Shown here piece after piece: positions 6,226 through 14,565 of a stretch of 15,728 bases of DNA (the first letter of the stretch is position 1; every line of letters begins with the position of its first letter). Under the pieces are notes generated by a model. The model was not told the DNA's origin. It saw nothing but the letters and a program-made list of their open reading frames with translations, and did not search any database. The position numbers were made by a program, and so were the translations under genes. Source of the stretch: Planctomycetota bacterium (GTDB lineage: Bacteria; Planctomycetota; Planctomycetia; Pirellulales; Thermoguttaceae); contig JAJYGU010000455.1 in assembly GCA_021784975.1 (NCBI GenBank), forward strand, positions 1 to 15,728. Reading direction: 5' to 3'.

Positions 6226-8613
6226 GTGACAGACACGCGACCCACTGTACGAGCGTTTCTTTTCCTGCTGGCCGCCATGTTGGCTCAGCCACACGTGTTG
6301 CGCGCCGACGCCCTTTGTCAGGCAGATGCCAAGCTCAAAGTGGCCAACAAGGTTCCCCTGAAGGCGTTTGCCTTCGATCTTCGCGAGGTGCGTTTGCTGG
6401 ACGGTCCGTTTCAACGCGCCATGGAGCTCGACAAACGCTACCTGCTGTCGCTCGACGTGAACCGGCTCTTGCACGCCTTTCGCCTCAACGCCGGCCTGCC
6501 CTCGTCGGCGGCCGCGCTGGGCGGCTGGGAGAAGCCTGATTCGGAGGTCCGCGGCCACTTTGTCGGGCACTACCTCTCGGCCTGTGCCTTGATGTACGCC
6601 AGCACGGGTGATGCGCGGCTGCGTCAACGGTGCGACGCGCTGGTCGGCGGATTGGCCGAGTGCCAGGCCCGGCTGGGCGACGGCTATTTGAGCGCCTTTC
6701 CCACCACGTTCTTCGACCGCCTCGAACAGCGGAAGCCGGTTTGGGTGCCCTACTACACGCTGCACAAGATCCTGGCCGGTCTGTTAGATGCCTATGTCTA
6801 CTGCGACAACCAACAGGCGTTGGAGGTTGCCATGCGACTCGGCGATTGGATCATCCGCCGCAATGCAAGACTCAGCGACGTTCAGGTGCAGAATGTGCTC
6901 GGCACCGAACACGGCGGAATCAACGAGGCGCTGGCCAACCTGTATGGCCTGACCGGCGAAGAACGCTATCTCACCATCGCCCAACGGCTCAACCACCAGG
7001 CGCTCATCGGACCGTTCTCCCGCCGCAGCGACGTGCTTACCGGCCTGCACGCCAATACCCAGATCCCCAAGTTCATCGGGGCCGCCCGGCAATACGAATT
7101 GACCGGGCAAGAGCCGCTCAAGATCGCCGCCAGCTTCTTCTGGCACACGGTCGCCCAGGAGCGGTCTTACGTGATTGGCGGCAACAGCGATTTCGAGGCA
7201 TTCTCGCCGAAGGAGAAGCTGTCGGAAGCCTTGGGTCCGAACACCACCGAGACCTGCAACACCTACAACATGCTCAAGCTCACCCGCCACCTTTTCTGCT
7301 GGCAACCGCGGACCGAATATGCCGATTTTTACGAGCGAGCACTTTACAACCATATCCTGGCCTCGCAGAATCCTGAAAACGGAATGATGTGCTATTACGT
7401 GCCGCTGCGGGCCGGCTCGGCCAAGACCTACAGCACCCCGGAAGACAGTTTTTGGTGCTGCACCGGCACGGGCGTCGAGAACCACGCCAAGTACGGCGAC
7501 AGCATCTATTTTCACGATGCCGGCGAGACGCTCTACGTGAACCTCTTCATCGCCTCCGAACTACATTGGAAGGCCAAGGGACTTTTGCTGCGGCAGGAGA
7601 CTGGCTATCCCGACGAGCCGAGCACGCGTTTGCGATTCGAATGCGAGCAGCCAGTCGAACTGGCGGTCCACCTTCGCCACCCCTGGTGGGCAACGGCTGG
7701 GTTCCCTATCCGCCTTAACGGCAAAGCGGGCAAGCTGATGAGCCGGCCGGGCCAGTACGCGGTGGTAAGCCGCCGTTGGCAGAGCGGCGATACGCTCGAG
7801 GTCTCCATGCCGATGCCGCTTCATAGTGAGGCATTTCGCGACAATCCCAAGCGTTTCGCGCTGCTGCGCGGCCCCTTGGTCCTCTGTGCGGAAGTGCCCG
7901 GACAGCTCCGTCCTGGCGTGGCGTTGCGAAAACCGTTCCCGGCCGCCTTGGCGACGCCGGAGGGAGCAGCGGCAGCCCTGAAACCGGTGCCGGGGCGCCC
8001 CTCTGTTTTTCGCGCGCCAGCGGGCCTGCTGCGCGTGGCCGCCGAGCAAGGCGCGGCGGAGGTCGTCTTGTCGCCGTTCTACCAGATGCACGGCGGACGC
8101 CGCTACGTGGTCTACTGGGACGCCTATTCGCCGGCCGAGTGGGCCGCGGCCCAGTCGCAGGCCCGTCGAAAGCGGCAAGCCGAGCGGGCTCGCGCAAAGG
8201 ACCTCAAGGAGCGCACCATCGACGCCGTCAGCCCGGGCGAGGAAGCCAGCGAGCGCCAGCACAAGCTCGAAGGCGATCACACCGCCTGGGGTGACTTCCA
8301 GGGGCGGAAATGGCGTCATGCCACCGACGGCGGCTGGTTCTCCTGGGAGCTGAAATCCGCCGCAGGCAAGCCGCAGCAGCTCTGTGTGACCTACTGGGGC
8401 AGCGACGTCGGACGGGAGTTCGAGATCCTCGTTGACCGCCGCAAGTTGGCCACTCAAAAGTTGCAGAACAATCGTCCCGCCGAGTTGTACGATGAGCTTT
8501 ATGATATTCCAGAGCAATGGACCGCCGGGAAAAGCATGATCACCGTCCGCTTTCAGGGACGGCCGGGCGGCTTGGCCGGCGGCGTATTCGGATGCCGTTT
8601 GTTGAAGAAGTGA
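6226..8613 (+). CDS. Secreted GH127 beta-L-arabinofuranosidase-like glycoside hydrolase
   Basis: 795 residues. A signal peptide (hydrophobic core AFLFLLAAMLA, residues 10-20, cleavage near residue 29) sends it out of the cytoplasm. The GH127 (formerly DUF1680) alpha/alpha-barrel spans about 45-420, with beta domains after it. The catalytic and zinc set known from Bifidobacterium HypBA1 is all present: E324 in GGNSDFEAF, E342 and C344 in TTETCNTYNMLK, and C411-C412 in FWCCTGTGVENH, where C411 would be the nucleophile. A charged linker rich in Ala, Arg, Lys and Glu (about 645-690) leads to a C-terminal beta domain of the DUF6805 type. Start is GTG 6226, because it alone gives a full signal peptide; the GGAGGAG at 6190 is too far away for a normal ribosome site. 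Substrate should be beta-L-arabinofuranosyl or a related L-sugar linkage; GH127-like families also include other specificities. Confidence 0.88.
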   Translation: MTDTRPTVRAFLFLLAAMLAQPHVLRADALCQADAKLKVANKVPLKAFAFDLREVRLLDGPFQRAMELDKRYLLSLDVNRLLHAFRLNAGLPSSAAALGGWEKPDSEVRGHFVGHYLSACALMYASTGDARLRQRCDALVGGLAECQARLGDGYLSAFPTTFFDRLEQRKPVWVPYYTLHKILAGLLDAYVYCDNQQALEVAMRLGDWIIRRNARLSDVQVQNVLGTEHGGINEALANLYGLTGEERYLTIAQRLNHQALIGPFSRRSDVLTGLHANTQIPKFIGAARQYELTGQEPLKIAASFFWHTVAQERSYVIGGNSDFEAFSPKEKLSEALGPNTTETCNTYNMLKLTRHLFCWQPRTEYADFYERALYNHILASQNPENGMMCYYVPLRAGSAKTYSTPEDSFWCCTGTGVENHAKYGDSIYFHDAGETLYVNLFIASELHWKAKGLLLRQETGYPDEPSTRLRFECEQPVELAVHLRHPWWATAGFPIRLNGKAGKLMSRPGQYAVVSRRWQSGDTLEVSMPMPLHSEAFRDNPKRFALLRGPLVLCAEVPGQLRPGVALRKPFPAALATPEGAAAALKPVPGRPSVFRAPAGLLRVAAEQGAAEVVLSPFYQMHGGRRYVVYWDAYSPAEWAAAQSQARRKRQAERARAKDLKERTIDAVSPGEEASERQHKLEGDHTAWGDFQGRKWRHATDGGWFSWELKSAAGKPQQLCVTYWGSDVGREFEILVDRRKLATQKLQNNRPAELYDELYDIPEQWTAGKSMITVRFQGRPGGLAGGVFGCRLLKK

Positions 8614-8637
8614 GACGTAACCGGTCACGGGGCATCT

Positions 8638-8709
8638 GTCATTCCGAGCGCAGCGAAGAATCTGGCCTGTGAAGTGGCAAGGTAAATCCTTCGCTGCGCT
8701 CAGGATGAC
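8638..8709. repeat. Palindromic repeat, GTCATTCCGAGCGCAGCGAA type
   Basis: The left arm at 8638-8662 starts GTCATTCCGAGCGCAGCGAA; the right arm at 8685-8709 is its inverted copy with four differences in 25 positions. The loop is 22 bases. The same 'CATTCCGAGCGCAGCGA' palindrome is recalled from intergenic regions of many unrelated bacteria. It begins 25 bases after the GH127 stop and ends 52 bases before ATG 8761. It may end the GH127 transcript or protect its 3' end. Confidence 0.75.
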
Positions 8710-8765
8710 GGCACGGGAGCCCACGGCCAATCGCGCGAACCATCACCATCGTTAGGAACTATGCC

Positions 8766-10175
8766 ATGGAAAACTCCAAATTGACCTTTGCCGTTCTCTT
8801 GGGAAATCGCCGGTTCTTTCCCGCCTCGCTGATTGCCACCGCGCGAAGCGAGCTTCGCCAGACGCTGGAGGGTCTCGGCCACCGCGTGCTGATGATGGAC
8901 GCCGAGGCCACCCCGTTGGGCGCCGTGGAGACGGTTGAAGAAGGAAACACGTTTGCCCGCTTCCTGGACGGGCACCGCCGGGAAGTGGACGGCGTGGTTC
9001 TCAGCCTGCCCAACTTCGGCGACGAGAACGGGGCGGTGGCCGCCTTGCGGGGTGCACGGCTGCCGATCCTGGTGCAGGCCTATCCCGACGAGCTGGGGGC
9101 GATGAAGCCCAGCCAGCGCCGCGACGCTTTTTGCGGCAAGCTCTCGATCATGGACGTGTTCTGCCAGAACGGCATCCCTTTTACTGCCTTGAAGCCGCAC
9201 GTGGTGGCCCCCAGCCAGCCCGCTTTTGCCGAGAACATCGACCATTTTGGCCGCCTTTGCCGAGTGGTGCGGGCCATGCGATCGCTGACTGTCGGCGGGC
9301 TGGGCGCGAGAACCACCCCTTTCAAGACGGTCCGCATCGACGAGCTGGCCCTGCAAAAGCACGGCATTACCGTGGAAACGGTGGACCTCTCCGATCTGTT
9401 TGCCCGGGCCAAAGGATTCCAGTGGAACGATGCCAAGCTCCAGGCCAAGGCCAGCCGGCTGCAGGGCTACGCCTCGTGGAAGGACGTGCCCGAAGCCGCC
9501 TTCCAAAACCTCGTTCGCCTGGGGGTGGCCATCGACGACGTGGTGACCGAGATGGGCCTGGACGCCATCGCCATCCGCTGCTGGGTGGAGATTCAGAAGG
9601 AGCTGGGCGTTTCGCCTTGCGTGCTCTTAAGCGAGATGAACGACCGCGGCGTGCCCGCCGCCTGTGAGGTCGATCTGGGCAGCGCGATCTTGATGCACGC
9701 CTTGTCCCAAGCGTCCGGCAACACGGCCGCCTGTCTCGATTGGAACAACAACTACGACGACGACCCCAACCGCTGCATCCTCTTCCACTGCGGGCCGGTG
9801 CCGCAGCAGATGATGGACGGCCGGGGCCGGGTGGTGGCCCACGCCCTGCTGGTCTCGGTGCTCGGCCACGACCGGAGCTGCGGCTGCAACGTCGGCCGCA
9901 TTCGGCCTACGCCCATCACTTTCGGCGGCCTGATGACCAAGGCCGGGCGGATCGACGTTTACCTGGGCCAGGGCGCGTTCACCGCCGATCCGATCCCGGA
10001 GGAGTTCTTCGGCTGCGCCGGCGTGGCCTCGATTCCCAACCTGCAAGACGTTTTGCAGACCATCGGCAGCAAGGGACACCGGCACCACGTGGCGGTCACG
10101 CCCGGCCGCTGCCTCGCCCCGCTGCGCGAGGCCTTGGAGAAGTACCTGGGCTTCGAGGTTACCGCGGTCGGTTAG
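8766..10175 (+). CDS. L-fucose/L-arabinose isomerase family protein
   Basis: 469 residues, cytoplasmic, with the layout of the FucI/AraA superfamily: an N-terminal substrate domain, a middle Rossmann-like domain and a C-terminal catalytic domain. Likely Mn-binding and catalytic residues are E275 (RCWVEIQKEL), E301 and/or D303 (ACEVDLGSA), H341 (LFHCG) and H440/H441 (GHRHHVAV). Such enzymes interconvert an aldose and a ketose, here most likely L-arabinose and L-ribulose given the arabinofuranosidases on both sides. It is much shorter than E. coli FucI (591) and near AraA (500), but the sequence looks FucI-like, so fucose or another sugar remains possible. AGGA lies 8 bases before the ATG at 8766; an overlapping ATG at 8761 gives only seven codons. 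It is followed by the kinase after 58 bases. Confidence 0.8.
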   Translation: MENSKLTFAVLLGNRRFFPASLIATARSELRQTLEGLGHRVLMMDAEATPLGAVETVEEGNTFARFLDGHRREVDGVVLSLPNFGDENGAVAALRGARLPILVQAYPDELGAMKPSQRRDAFCGKLSIMDVFCQNGIPFTALKPHVVAPSQPAFAENIDHFGRLCRVVRAMRSLTVGGLGARTTPFKTVRIDELALQKHGITVETVDLSDLFARAKGFQWNDAKLQAKASRLQGYASWKDVPEAAFQNLVRLGVAIDDVVTEMGLDAIAIRCWVEIQKELGVSPCVLLSEMNDRGVPAACEVDLGSAILMHALSQASGNTAACLDWNNNYDDDPNRCILFHCGPVPQQMMDGRGRVVAHALLVSVLGHDRSCGCNVGRIRPTPITFGGLMTKAGRIDVYLGQGAFTADPIPEEFFGCAGVASIPNLQDVLQTIGSKGHRHHVAVTPGRCLAPLREALEKYLGFEVTAVG

Positions 10176-10186
10176 CAAATTGCAGC

Positions 10187-10204
10187 GGGGGTAGGGGTGA
10201 GGGC
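10187..10204 (+). repeat. Half copy of the GGGTGAGGG-tailed repeat
   Basis: GGGGGTAGGGGTGAGGGC lies 12 bases after the isomerase stop. It resembles the tail (CCAGGGTGAGG) of the hairpin repeats at 11724-11756 and 14566-14599 but has no hairpin. It has the same orientation to its gene as those two copies. Confidence 0.3.
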
Positions 10205-10233
10205 GGCTCGACATTACCGGAGAGCTGATTGCC

Positions 10234-11754
10234 GTGAGCTATCTGGGACTGGATGTGGGCACCTCGGGCTGCAAGGCGGCGGTCTTCGACGAAGACGGCC
10301 ATCTGCTGGCGGCGGCCTACCGCGAATATCCCGTGCGGCACGGCTGCGACGGGGCGGCCGAACTCGACGTCGAGCGTGTCTGCTCGGCATGCCTGGAGGT
10401 CATTGCCGAAGCGGCCGCGGCCGCTCGTGGCGATCCGGTGCGGGCGATGGCCATCTCGAGCCAGGGCGAGGCATTCGCCGCTCTCGACGCCGGGGGCCGT
10501 GTGCTCGCCCCGGCCATGGTATCGTCCGACTCGCGGGCGGCGACGATCGCCGCCGATTGGAGCGAATTGTTCGGCAGAGAGCGGCTCTATCGCATCACCG
10601 GCCACACGGCCCACCCGATGTTCACCCTGTTCAAGCTGCTGTGGCTCCGCCAGTATCGGCCCGAGGTGTGGCGCGAATCGCGCCGCTTTCTGTGCTTCGA
10701 GGACCTGCTGCAATCGCGGCTCGGTCTGACGCCGCGGATGAGTTGGCCCTTGGCGGGCCGGACCATGCTGTTCGACGTCACCTCGCACGCCTGGTCGCCG
10801 GGGATCCTGGCCGCCATCGGCTTGACGACGGAGTTTTTTGCCGAGCCGGCCCCATCCGGGGCGAGCGTCGGCACGATCCCCCGCAGCGTCGCCGGGCGGC
10901 TCGGGCTGGCCGACAACGTGCTGTTGGTGGCCGGCGGACACGATCAGATGTGTGCCGCCTTGGGCGCAGGGAGTACGTCGCCGGGCCAGGCAATGTACGC
11001 CACCGGCACCGTCGAGTGCATTGCTCCGCTGTTCCCTTCCCCCGTCTTCAGCGCGGCATTGATGGCCAACAATTTGTGTACCTACGACGCCGCCCTGAAC
11101 GGCATGTACGGCACGGTCGCCTTCTGCCTCACCGGAGGCAATCTGCTGCAATGGTATCGCGACCAGTTCGGGGCGGCCGAATCCGCGGAGGCGGCGCGAA
11201 GGGGAGACTCGGCCTACGAGTTGCTCCTGCGGCAAATGCCCGACCAGCCGACGCCGCTGTTGGTGCTGCCGTACTTCACCCCTAGCGGCACTCCGTACTT
11301 CGACCTGCATACGCCGGGGGTGATCTACGGCCTGCGGCTTTCCACCACGCGGGGCGAGCTGTTGCGCGGCCTGCTGGAGGGCGTGGCTTTCGAGATGCGA
11401 GTGAACGTCGAAATTCTGACCCAGGCAGGCATCATCATTTCCGAGTTTCGCGCCACCGGCGGCGGCGCCAGGAACCGCCGCTGGAACCAGCTCAAGGCCG
11501 ATGTCCTCGGAAGACCCATGGCCACCGTTGCGTCCTGCGAGGCCGGCTGTTGCGGCGCCGCCATGCTGGCCGCCGCCGCAGACCAAAATGTTCCGGCCGC
11601 GGAACTAGGCCAACGCTGGGTGCGTTGCGAAGCGGTTTTCGAGCCGAACCCCCAGCGGCAGGCATTTTATGACGATCAGTTTCAGAAATATCAAAGACTT
11701 TATCAGGCCGTCCGCAACATCGTCCCCTCTCCCGGCGGGAGAGGGCCAGGGTGA
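10234..11754 (+). CDS. FGGY-family carbohydrate kinase
   Basis: 506 residues, two ASKHA (actin-like) domains. The phosphate-binding loop is near the N-terminus, GLDVGTSGCKAAVFDEDG (residues 5-22); the substrate loop shows SSQGEA and SDSRA; the catalytic base is probably D237 in GGHDQMCAALGAG; and the adenosine loop is ATGGGARNRRWNQLKADVLG. It phosphorylates a sugar, most likely the ketose made by the neighbouring isomerase (L-ribulose or L-xylulose), but substrate type cannot be fixed from motifs. GTG 10234 is chosen because the first beta strand begins straight after it, with GGAGA about 13 bases upstream. The last residues, PSPGGRGPG, are coded by a palindromic repeat and are unlikely to be ancestral. 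Confidence 0.87.
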   Translation: MSYLGLDVGTSGCKAAVFDEDGHLLAAAYREYPVRHGCDGAAELDVERVCSACLEVIAEAAAAARGDPVRAMAISSQGEAFAALDAGGRVLAPAMVSSDSRAATIAADWSELFGRERLYRITGHTAHPMFTLFKLLWLRQYRPEVWRESRRFLCFEDLLQSRLGLTPRMSWPLAGRTMLFDVTSHAWSPGILAAIGLTTEFFAEPAPSGASVGTIPRSVAGRLGLADNVLLVAGGHDQMCAALGAGSTSPGQAMYATGTVECIAPLFPSPVFSAALMANNLCTYDAALNGMYGTVAFCLTGGNLLQWYRDQFGAAESAEAARRGDSAYELLLRQMPDQPTPLLVLPYFTPSGTPYFDLHTPGVIYGLRLSTTRGELLRGLLEGVAFEMRVNVEILTQAGIIISEFRATGGGARNRRWNQLKADVLGRPMATVASCEAGCCGAAMLAAAADQNVPAAELGQRWVRCEAVFEPNPQRQAFYDDQFQKYQRLYQAVRNIVPSPGGRGPG

Positions 11755-11756
11755 GG
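11724..11756 (+). repeat. Hairpin repeat (CCCCTCTCCC family), copy 1
   Basis: CCCCTCTCCC-GG-CGGGAGAGGG forms a hairpin followed by CCAGGGTGAGG. A second copy, about 30 of 33 bases identical, lies inverted at 14566-14599. This copy contains the stop codon of the kinase and encodes its last residues. Confidence 0.75.
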
Positions 11757-11803
11757 TCGGTCGCAAGCACCAGTACGTCCGTCATCGTGAATTCAAATCT
11801 GTC

Positions 11804-13759
11804 GTGCTGATCCATGGCGTATGCTGCGCACTTCTCACCTTGGCCGCGGCGGCTTTCGCCGACGGGCCGCGCATCATCGTGCGCGCCGATCAGCCCGGTC
11901 ATCGCATTTCACGCTATCTTACCGGGGCTTGTCTGGAAGACGTCAACCACGAGGTCTACGGCGGAATCTACAGCCAGATGATCTTCGGCGAGAGTTTTCA
12001 GGAGCCGCCGGCCAAGTCAGGAGCGGGCCAAGGACAAGCGGTGAGCGGCATGTGGCGGATCGTCCGCCGCGGCTCGGCAGGCGGCCGCTGCGCCCTCGAC
12101 ACCCGCGACCCCTTCGTGGGCCGGCAATCCCAGCACATCACCTTTCTCGACGGCCACGGTGAGTTCGGCATCGAGAATCAAGGCTTGAACCGTTGGGGCA
12201 TGGGTTTCGTCCAAGGCAAACCCTATGAAGGCAGCCTTTGGGCCCGCGCCGAGAAATCAGTCGAGGTTATCGTGGCCTTGGAGAACAGGGACGGCACGCA
12301 GCGTTACGCCTGCTGCCGGCTATCACTCAAAGGGCCCGGCTGGCAGCGTTTGACCTTCGCGTTGCAACCATCGACAGCCGATAAAGCCGGACGCTTTACC
12401 GTCACGCTCGATCGACCGGGATCAGTCGAATTGGGCTACGCCTTTCTGCAGCCCGGCGCGTGGGGCCGGCTCGCCAGCCGGACTGGCTCGTATCTACCGG
12501 TGCGGCGCGATGTGGCGGAGGGATTAGTCGACGAAGGGATCACCGTGCTGCGCTATGGCGGTTCGATGGTCAACAACCCCGAGTACCGCTGGAAGAAAAT
12601 GATCGGGCCGCGTGATTGTCGCCCGCCGTATCATGGAACGTGGTATCCCTATTCCACCAATGGCTGGGGAATCCTCGATTTCCTCGATCTGTGCGAGGCG
12701 CTGGGCATCCCCGGCATTCCAGCCTTCAACCTCGACGAGACGCCGGCCGACATGGCCGACTTCATCGAGTACGTCAACGGTCCCGCCGAGAGCTCGTGGG
12801 GCAAAAAGCGGTCCGCCGATGGCCACCCGCAGCCTTATCACCTGCGGCATATCGAACTGGGCAACGAGGAACGCGTCGACGAGAACTATGTCCGGAAGTT
12901 CGCCGCCCTTGCCAAGGCCATCTGGGCCAAGGACCCGCAGATGATCCTGGTGATCGGCGATTTCGTCTACGGGCGCCGTATTACTGACCCGTTCAAGTTC
13001 CGCGGCGCGGCCTCGAAAATCACCAGCCTGGCCGGCCAGCAAAAGATCCTGGAACTCGCCAAGCAACATGGCCGCGAGGTCTGGTTCGACCTGCATGTCG
13101 GTACCGAAGGCCCGCGGCCGGACAGCACCCTCGCCGGCATGTTTTCCTTCGCCGACATGCTCGATCGGATCGCCGGCGGCGCCCGGCACAGGGTGGCGGT
13201 CTTCGAACTGAACGCCAACAATCACGCCCAGCGGCGGGCTTTGGCCAACGCCTTGGCCATCCAGGCGATCGAACGGGACGGCCGGATTCCGATAGCCACC
13301 TCGGCCAATTGCCTTCAGTCTGACGGCCAGAACGATAACGGCTGGAACCAGGGCCTGTTGTTCCTCAACCCCTCGCAGGTCTGGCTGCAGCCGCCCGGCT
13401 ATGTTACCCGGATGATCTCGCGCAACTATCAGCCGATCTTCGTGCCCAGCCAGATCGAACCCGCTACCGAGCAACTCGACGTGAGTGCCAAGCGGAGCGA
13501 AGACGGCAAGACGCTGGTGCTGGGGGTCATAAATGTCGGCGGCCAGGCGTGTCAGGCCACGATTCAGTTGGGCGGCTTCAGACCCTCGCAACCCACTGCA
13601 AAAGTCGAAGAGCTCTCTGGGCCGCTCGACGCGTGCAATTCGGCGGGTGTTCCGCAGCGAATTACGCCGAAAACGGAGAACTGGCGGCACGCTTTCCGCG
13701 CCGGCCGATGCCAGCGCGTGTTTCCGGCCTATTCGCTCACTGTGATTCGGTTTCGGTAG
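11804..13759 (+). CDS. Secreted GH51-type alpha-L-arabinofuranosidase
   Basis: About 651 residues from GTG 11804, which gives a signal peptide VLIHGVCCALLTLAAAAFA followed by the mature start DGPRIIVRADQ. The N-terminal mark GACLEDVNHEVYGGIYSQM is characteristic of GH51 alpha-L-arabinofuranosidases. A carbohydrate-binding-like beta region (about 75-220) is inserted before the TIM barrel. The acid/base is probably E355 in ELGNEE and the nucleophile E468 in VFELNANNH, and a beta-sandwich closes the chain. It would remove terminal alpha-L-arabinofuranose from arabinan or arabinoxylan side chains outside the cytoplasm. The frame is open back to an ATG at 11669, inside the kinase gene; that would put an arginine-rich, repeat-encoded leader before the signal peptide, so I prefer 11804 although no strong ribosome site is seen there. 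Confidence 0.85.
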   Translation: MLIHGVCCALLTLAAAAFADGPRIIVRADQPGHRISRYLTGACLEDVNHEVYGGIYSQMIFGESFQEPPAKSGAGQGQAVSGMWRIVRRGSAGGRCALDTRDPFVGRQSQHITFLDGHGEFGIENQGLNRWGMGFVQGKPYEGSLWARAEKSVEVIVALENRDGTQRYACCRLSLKGPGWQRLTFALQPSTADKAGRFTVTLDRPGSVELGYAFLQPGAWGRLASRTGSYLPVRRDVAEGLVDEGITVLRYGGSMVNNPEYRWKKMIGPRDCRPPYHGTWYPYSTNGWGILDFLDLCEALGIPGIPAFNLDETPADMADFIEYVNGPAESSWGKKRSADGHPQPYHLRHIELGNEERVDENYVRKFAALAKAIWAKDPQMILVIGDFVYGRRITDPFKFRGAASKITSLAGQQKILELAKQHGREVWFDLHVGTEGPRPDSTLAGMFSFADMLDRIAGGARHRVAVFELNANNHAQRRALANALAIQAIERDGRIPIATSANCLQSDGQNDNGWNQGLLFLNPSQVWLQPPGYVTRMISRNYQPIFVPSQIEPATEQLDVSAKRSEDGKTLVLGVINVGGQACQATIQLGGFRPSQPTAKVEELSGPLDACNSAGVPQRITPKTENWRHAFRAGRCQRVFPAYSLTVIRFR

Positions 13760-13889
13760 TGCGCGATGGGTGGCGTGCTCTCAAGACGCGTGAGCGCCGG
13801 GTGAGCATGAACGAAGAGCACGTATATGCCGGCCTACGGTTGTGCTGCGGTGGGACGGACGAAAGAGGTCAGATTGTGCACAATAACCT

Positions 13890-14065
13890 TCAGCCAGCGA
13901 ATGGTTCACCCAGGGCCTGCAGATTCTCCCGAACCTCCACCCGCTCCCAATCATATGCTCCACATGGAAGCGAATGTTTGGTGAAGCCGATTGCGGCAGG
14001 CGGCAGGATTCGCAAACGTCGCCGGCTCGCTGGCGGACCAGGGACCGCAGGCTGTTGTCGATCAC
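13890..14065 (-). pseudogene. HNH endonuclease gene broken by an internal deletion
   Basis: GTG 14065 overlaps the previous gene's stop by four bases (GTGA). The first 37 residues read SLRSLVRQRAGDVCESCRLP and then RFHVEH, the usual start of small HNH endonucleases, with the first CxxC zinc pair and the first His. The central HNH part is absent. In another frame, straight after the HVEH codons (near 13951-13958), the bases encode YDWERVEVRENLQALGEPF and stop at 13890, which looks like the C-terminus of the same family. The simplest reading is a deletion of the middle with a frame change. The unbroken frame continues to 13781 with unrelated residues. The region 13760-13889 holds nothing else. 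Confidence 0.5.
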
Positions 14066-14319
14066 GATTGTCTGCGGAGTTGGGAGCGGGCCTTGGCCTG
14101 CAAGACGGTAATCACGTCGATGGCGTGCAAATAGCCCGTATACTCCTCGCGCTCATCATTGGTCAGCAGGCCCTCGTTGGCCCGTTCGGCCAGAAAGCTA
14201 ATCCGCGCCTGCATGGCTTCATCAACCTGCAAGTCGGCAATCTTGGCGGCGACCTCCGGGGAGAGACAATCGGCAAGCGGTTCTAGCAGACGATCGAGAT
14301 GGACGGCTGCGGCGCTCAT
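14062..14319 (-). CDS. Conserved small protein (85 aa) upstream of HNH remnant
   Basis: 85 residues, mostly helical, soluble, without signal peptide. The core LAERANEGLLTNDEREEYTG followed by YLHAIDVITVLQAKAR resembles short proteins often found just before HNH endonucleases in planctomycetes and cyanobacteria. Here it overlaps such a gene by 4 bp. It could be an antitoxin- or immunity-like partner, but this is only guilt by association. With its partner apparently dead, it may be surviving alone. The ATG at 14319 has no strong ribosome site. Confidence 0.7.
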   Translation of the reverse strand: MSAAAVHLDRLLEPLADCLSPEVAAKIADLQVDEAMQARISFLAERANEGLLTNDEREEYTGYLHAIDVITVLQAKARSQLRRQS

Positions 14320-14353
14320 AATGCGGTCCCGGAAGGCTAACCCTGACCTTACT

Positions 14354-14359
14354 ATTCTA
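14354..14359 (-). promoter_or_regulatory. Possible -10 box of the small-protein gene
   Basis: TAGAAT on the minus strand (5 of 6) would start a transcript near 14347, giving a leader of about 28 bases to ATG 14319. No -35 is recognisable. The rest of 14360-14565 shows nothing I can support. Confidence 0.25.
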
Positions 14360-14565
14360 CACTGCCCAAGGGAGCCCGCCCAGCAGATACAGTACCGCCG
14401 AATACTGCCTCGGCGTGCCTCCGGCTAGCAGCATCCGAGCCTGCCGAGAACTTCAAGATTGCTCGCCTCTTTCCATTTCTTGCATGATCGAGCCGGAAGC
14501 AGCTCCACTCCATTCAAGTCGTTTTATTTTCGTTGATGACGCAGTAGAGATGCCGCTCAGCCACA

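Noticed and set aside
7561..8730. 389-codon antisense frame within GH127
   Set aside because: Lies opposite a well-supported enzyme gene and crosses the palindromic repeat; its residues look like a frame shadow.
10159..11586. 475-codon antisense frame opposite the kinase
   Set aside because: No recognisable motifs; the kinase on the other strand has full family signatures.
12524..13690. 388-codon antisense frame opposite GH51
   Set aside because: Shadow of a high-GC coding strand; no family resemblance.
13549..14286. 245-codon plus-strand frame running from inside GH51 across the HNH remnant
   Set aside because: It overlaps three better-supported features on both strands and has no family resemblance.
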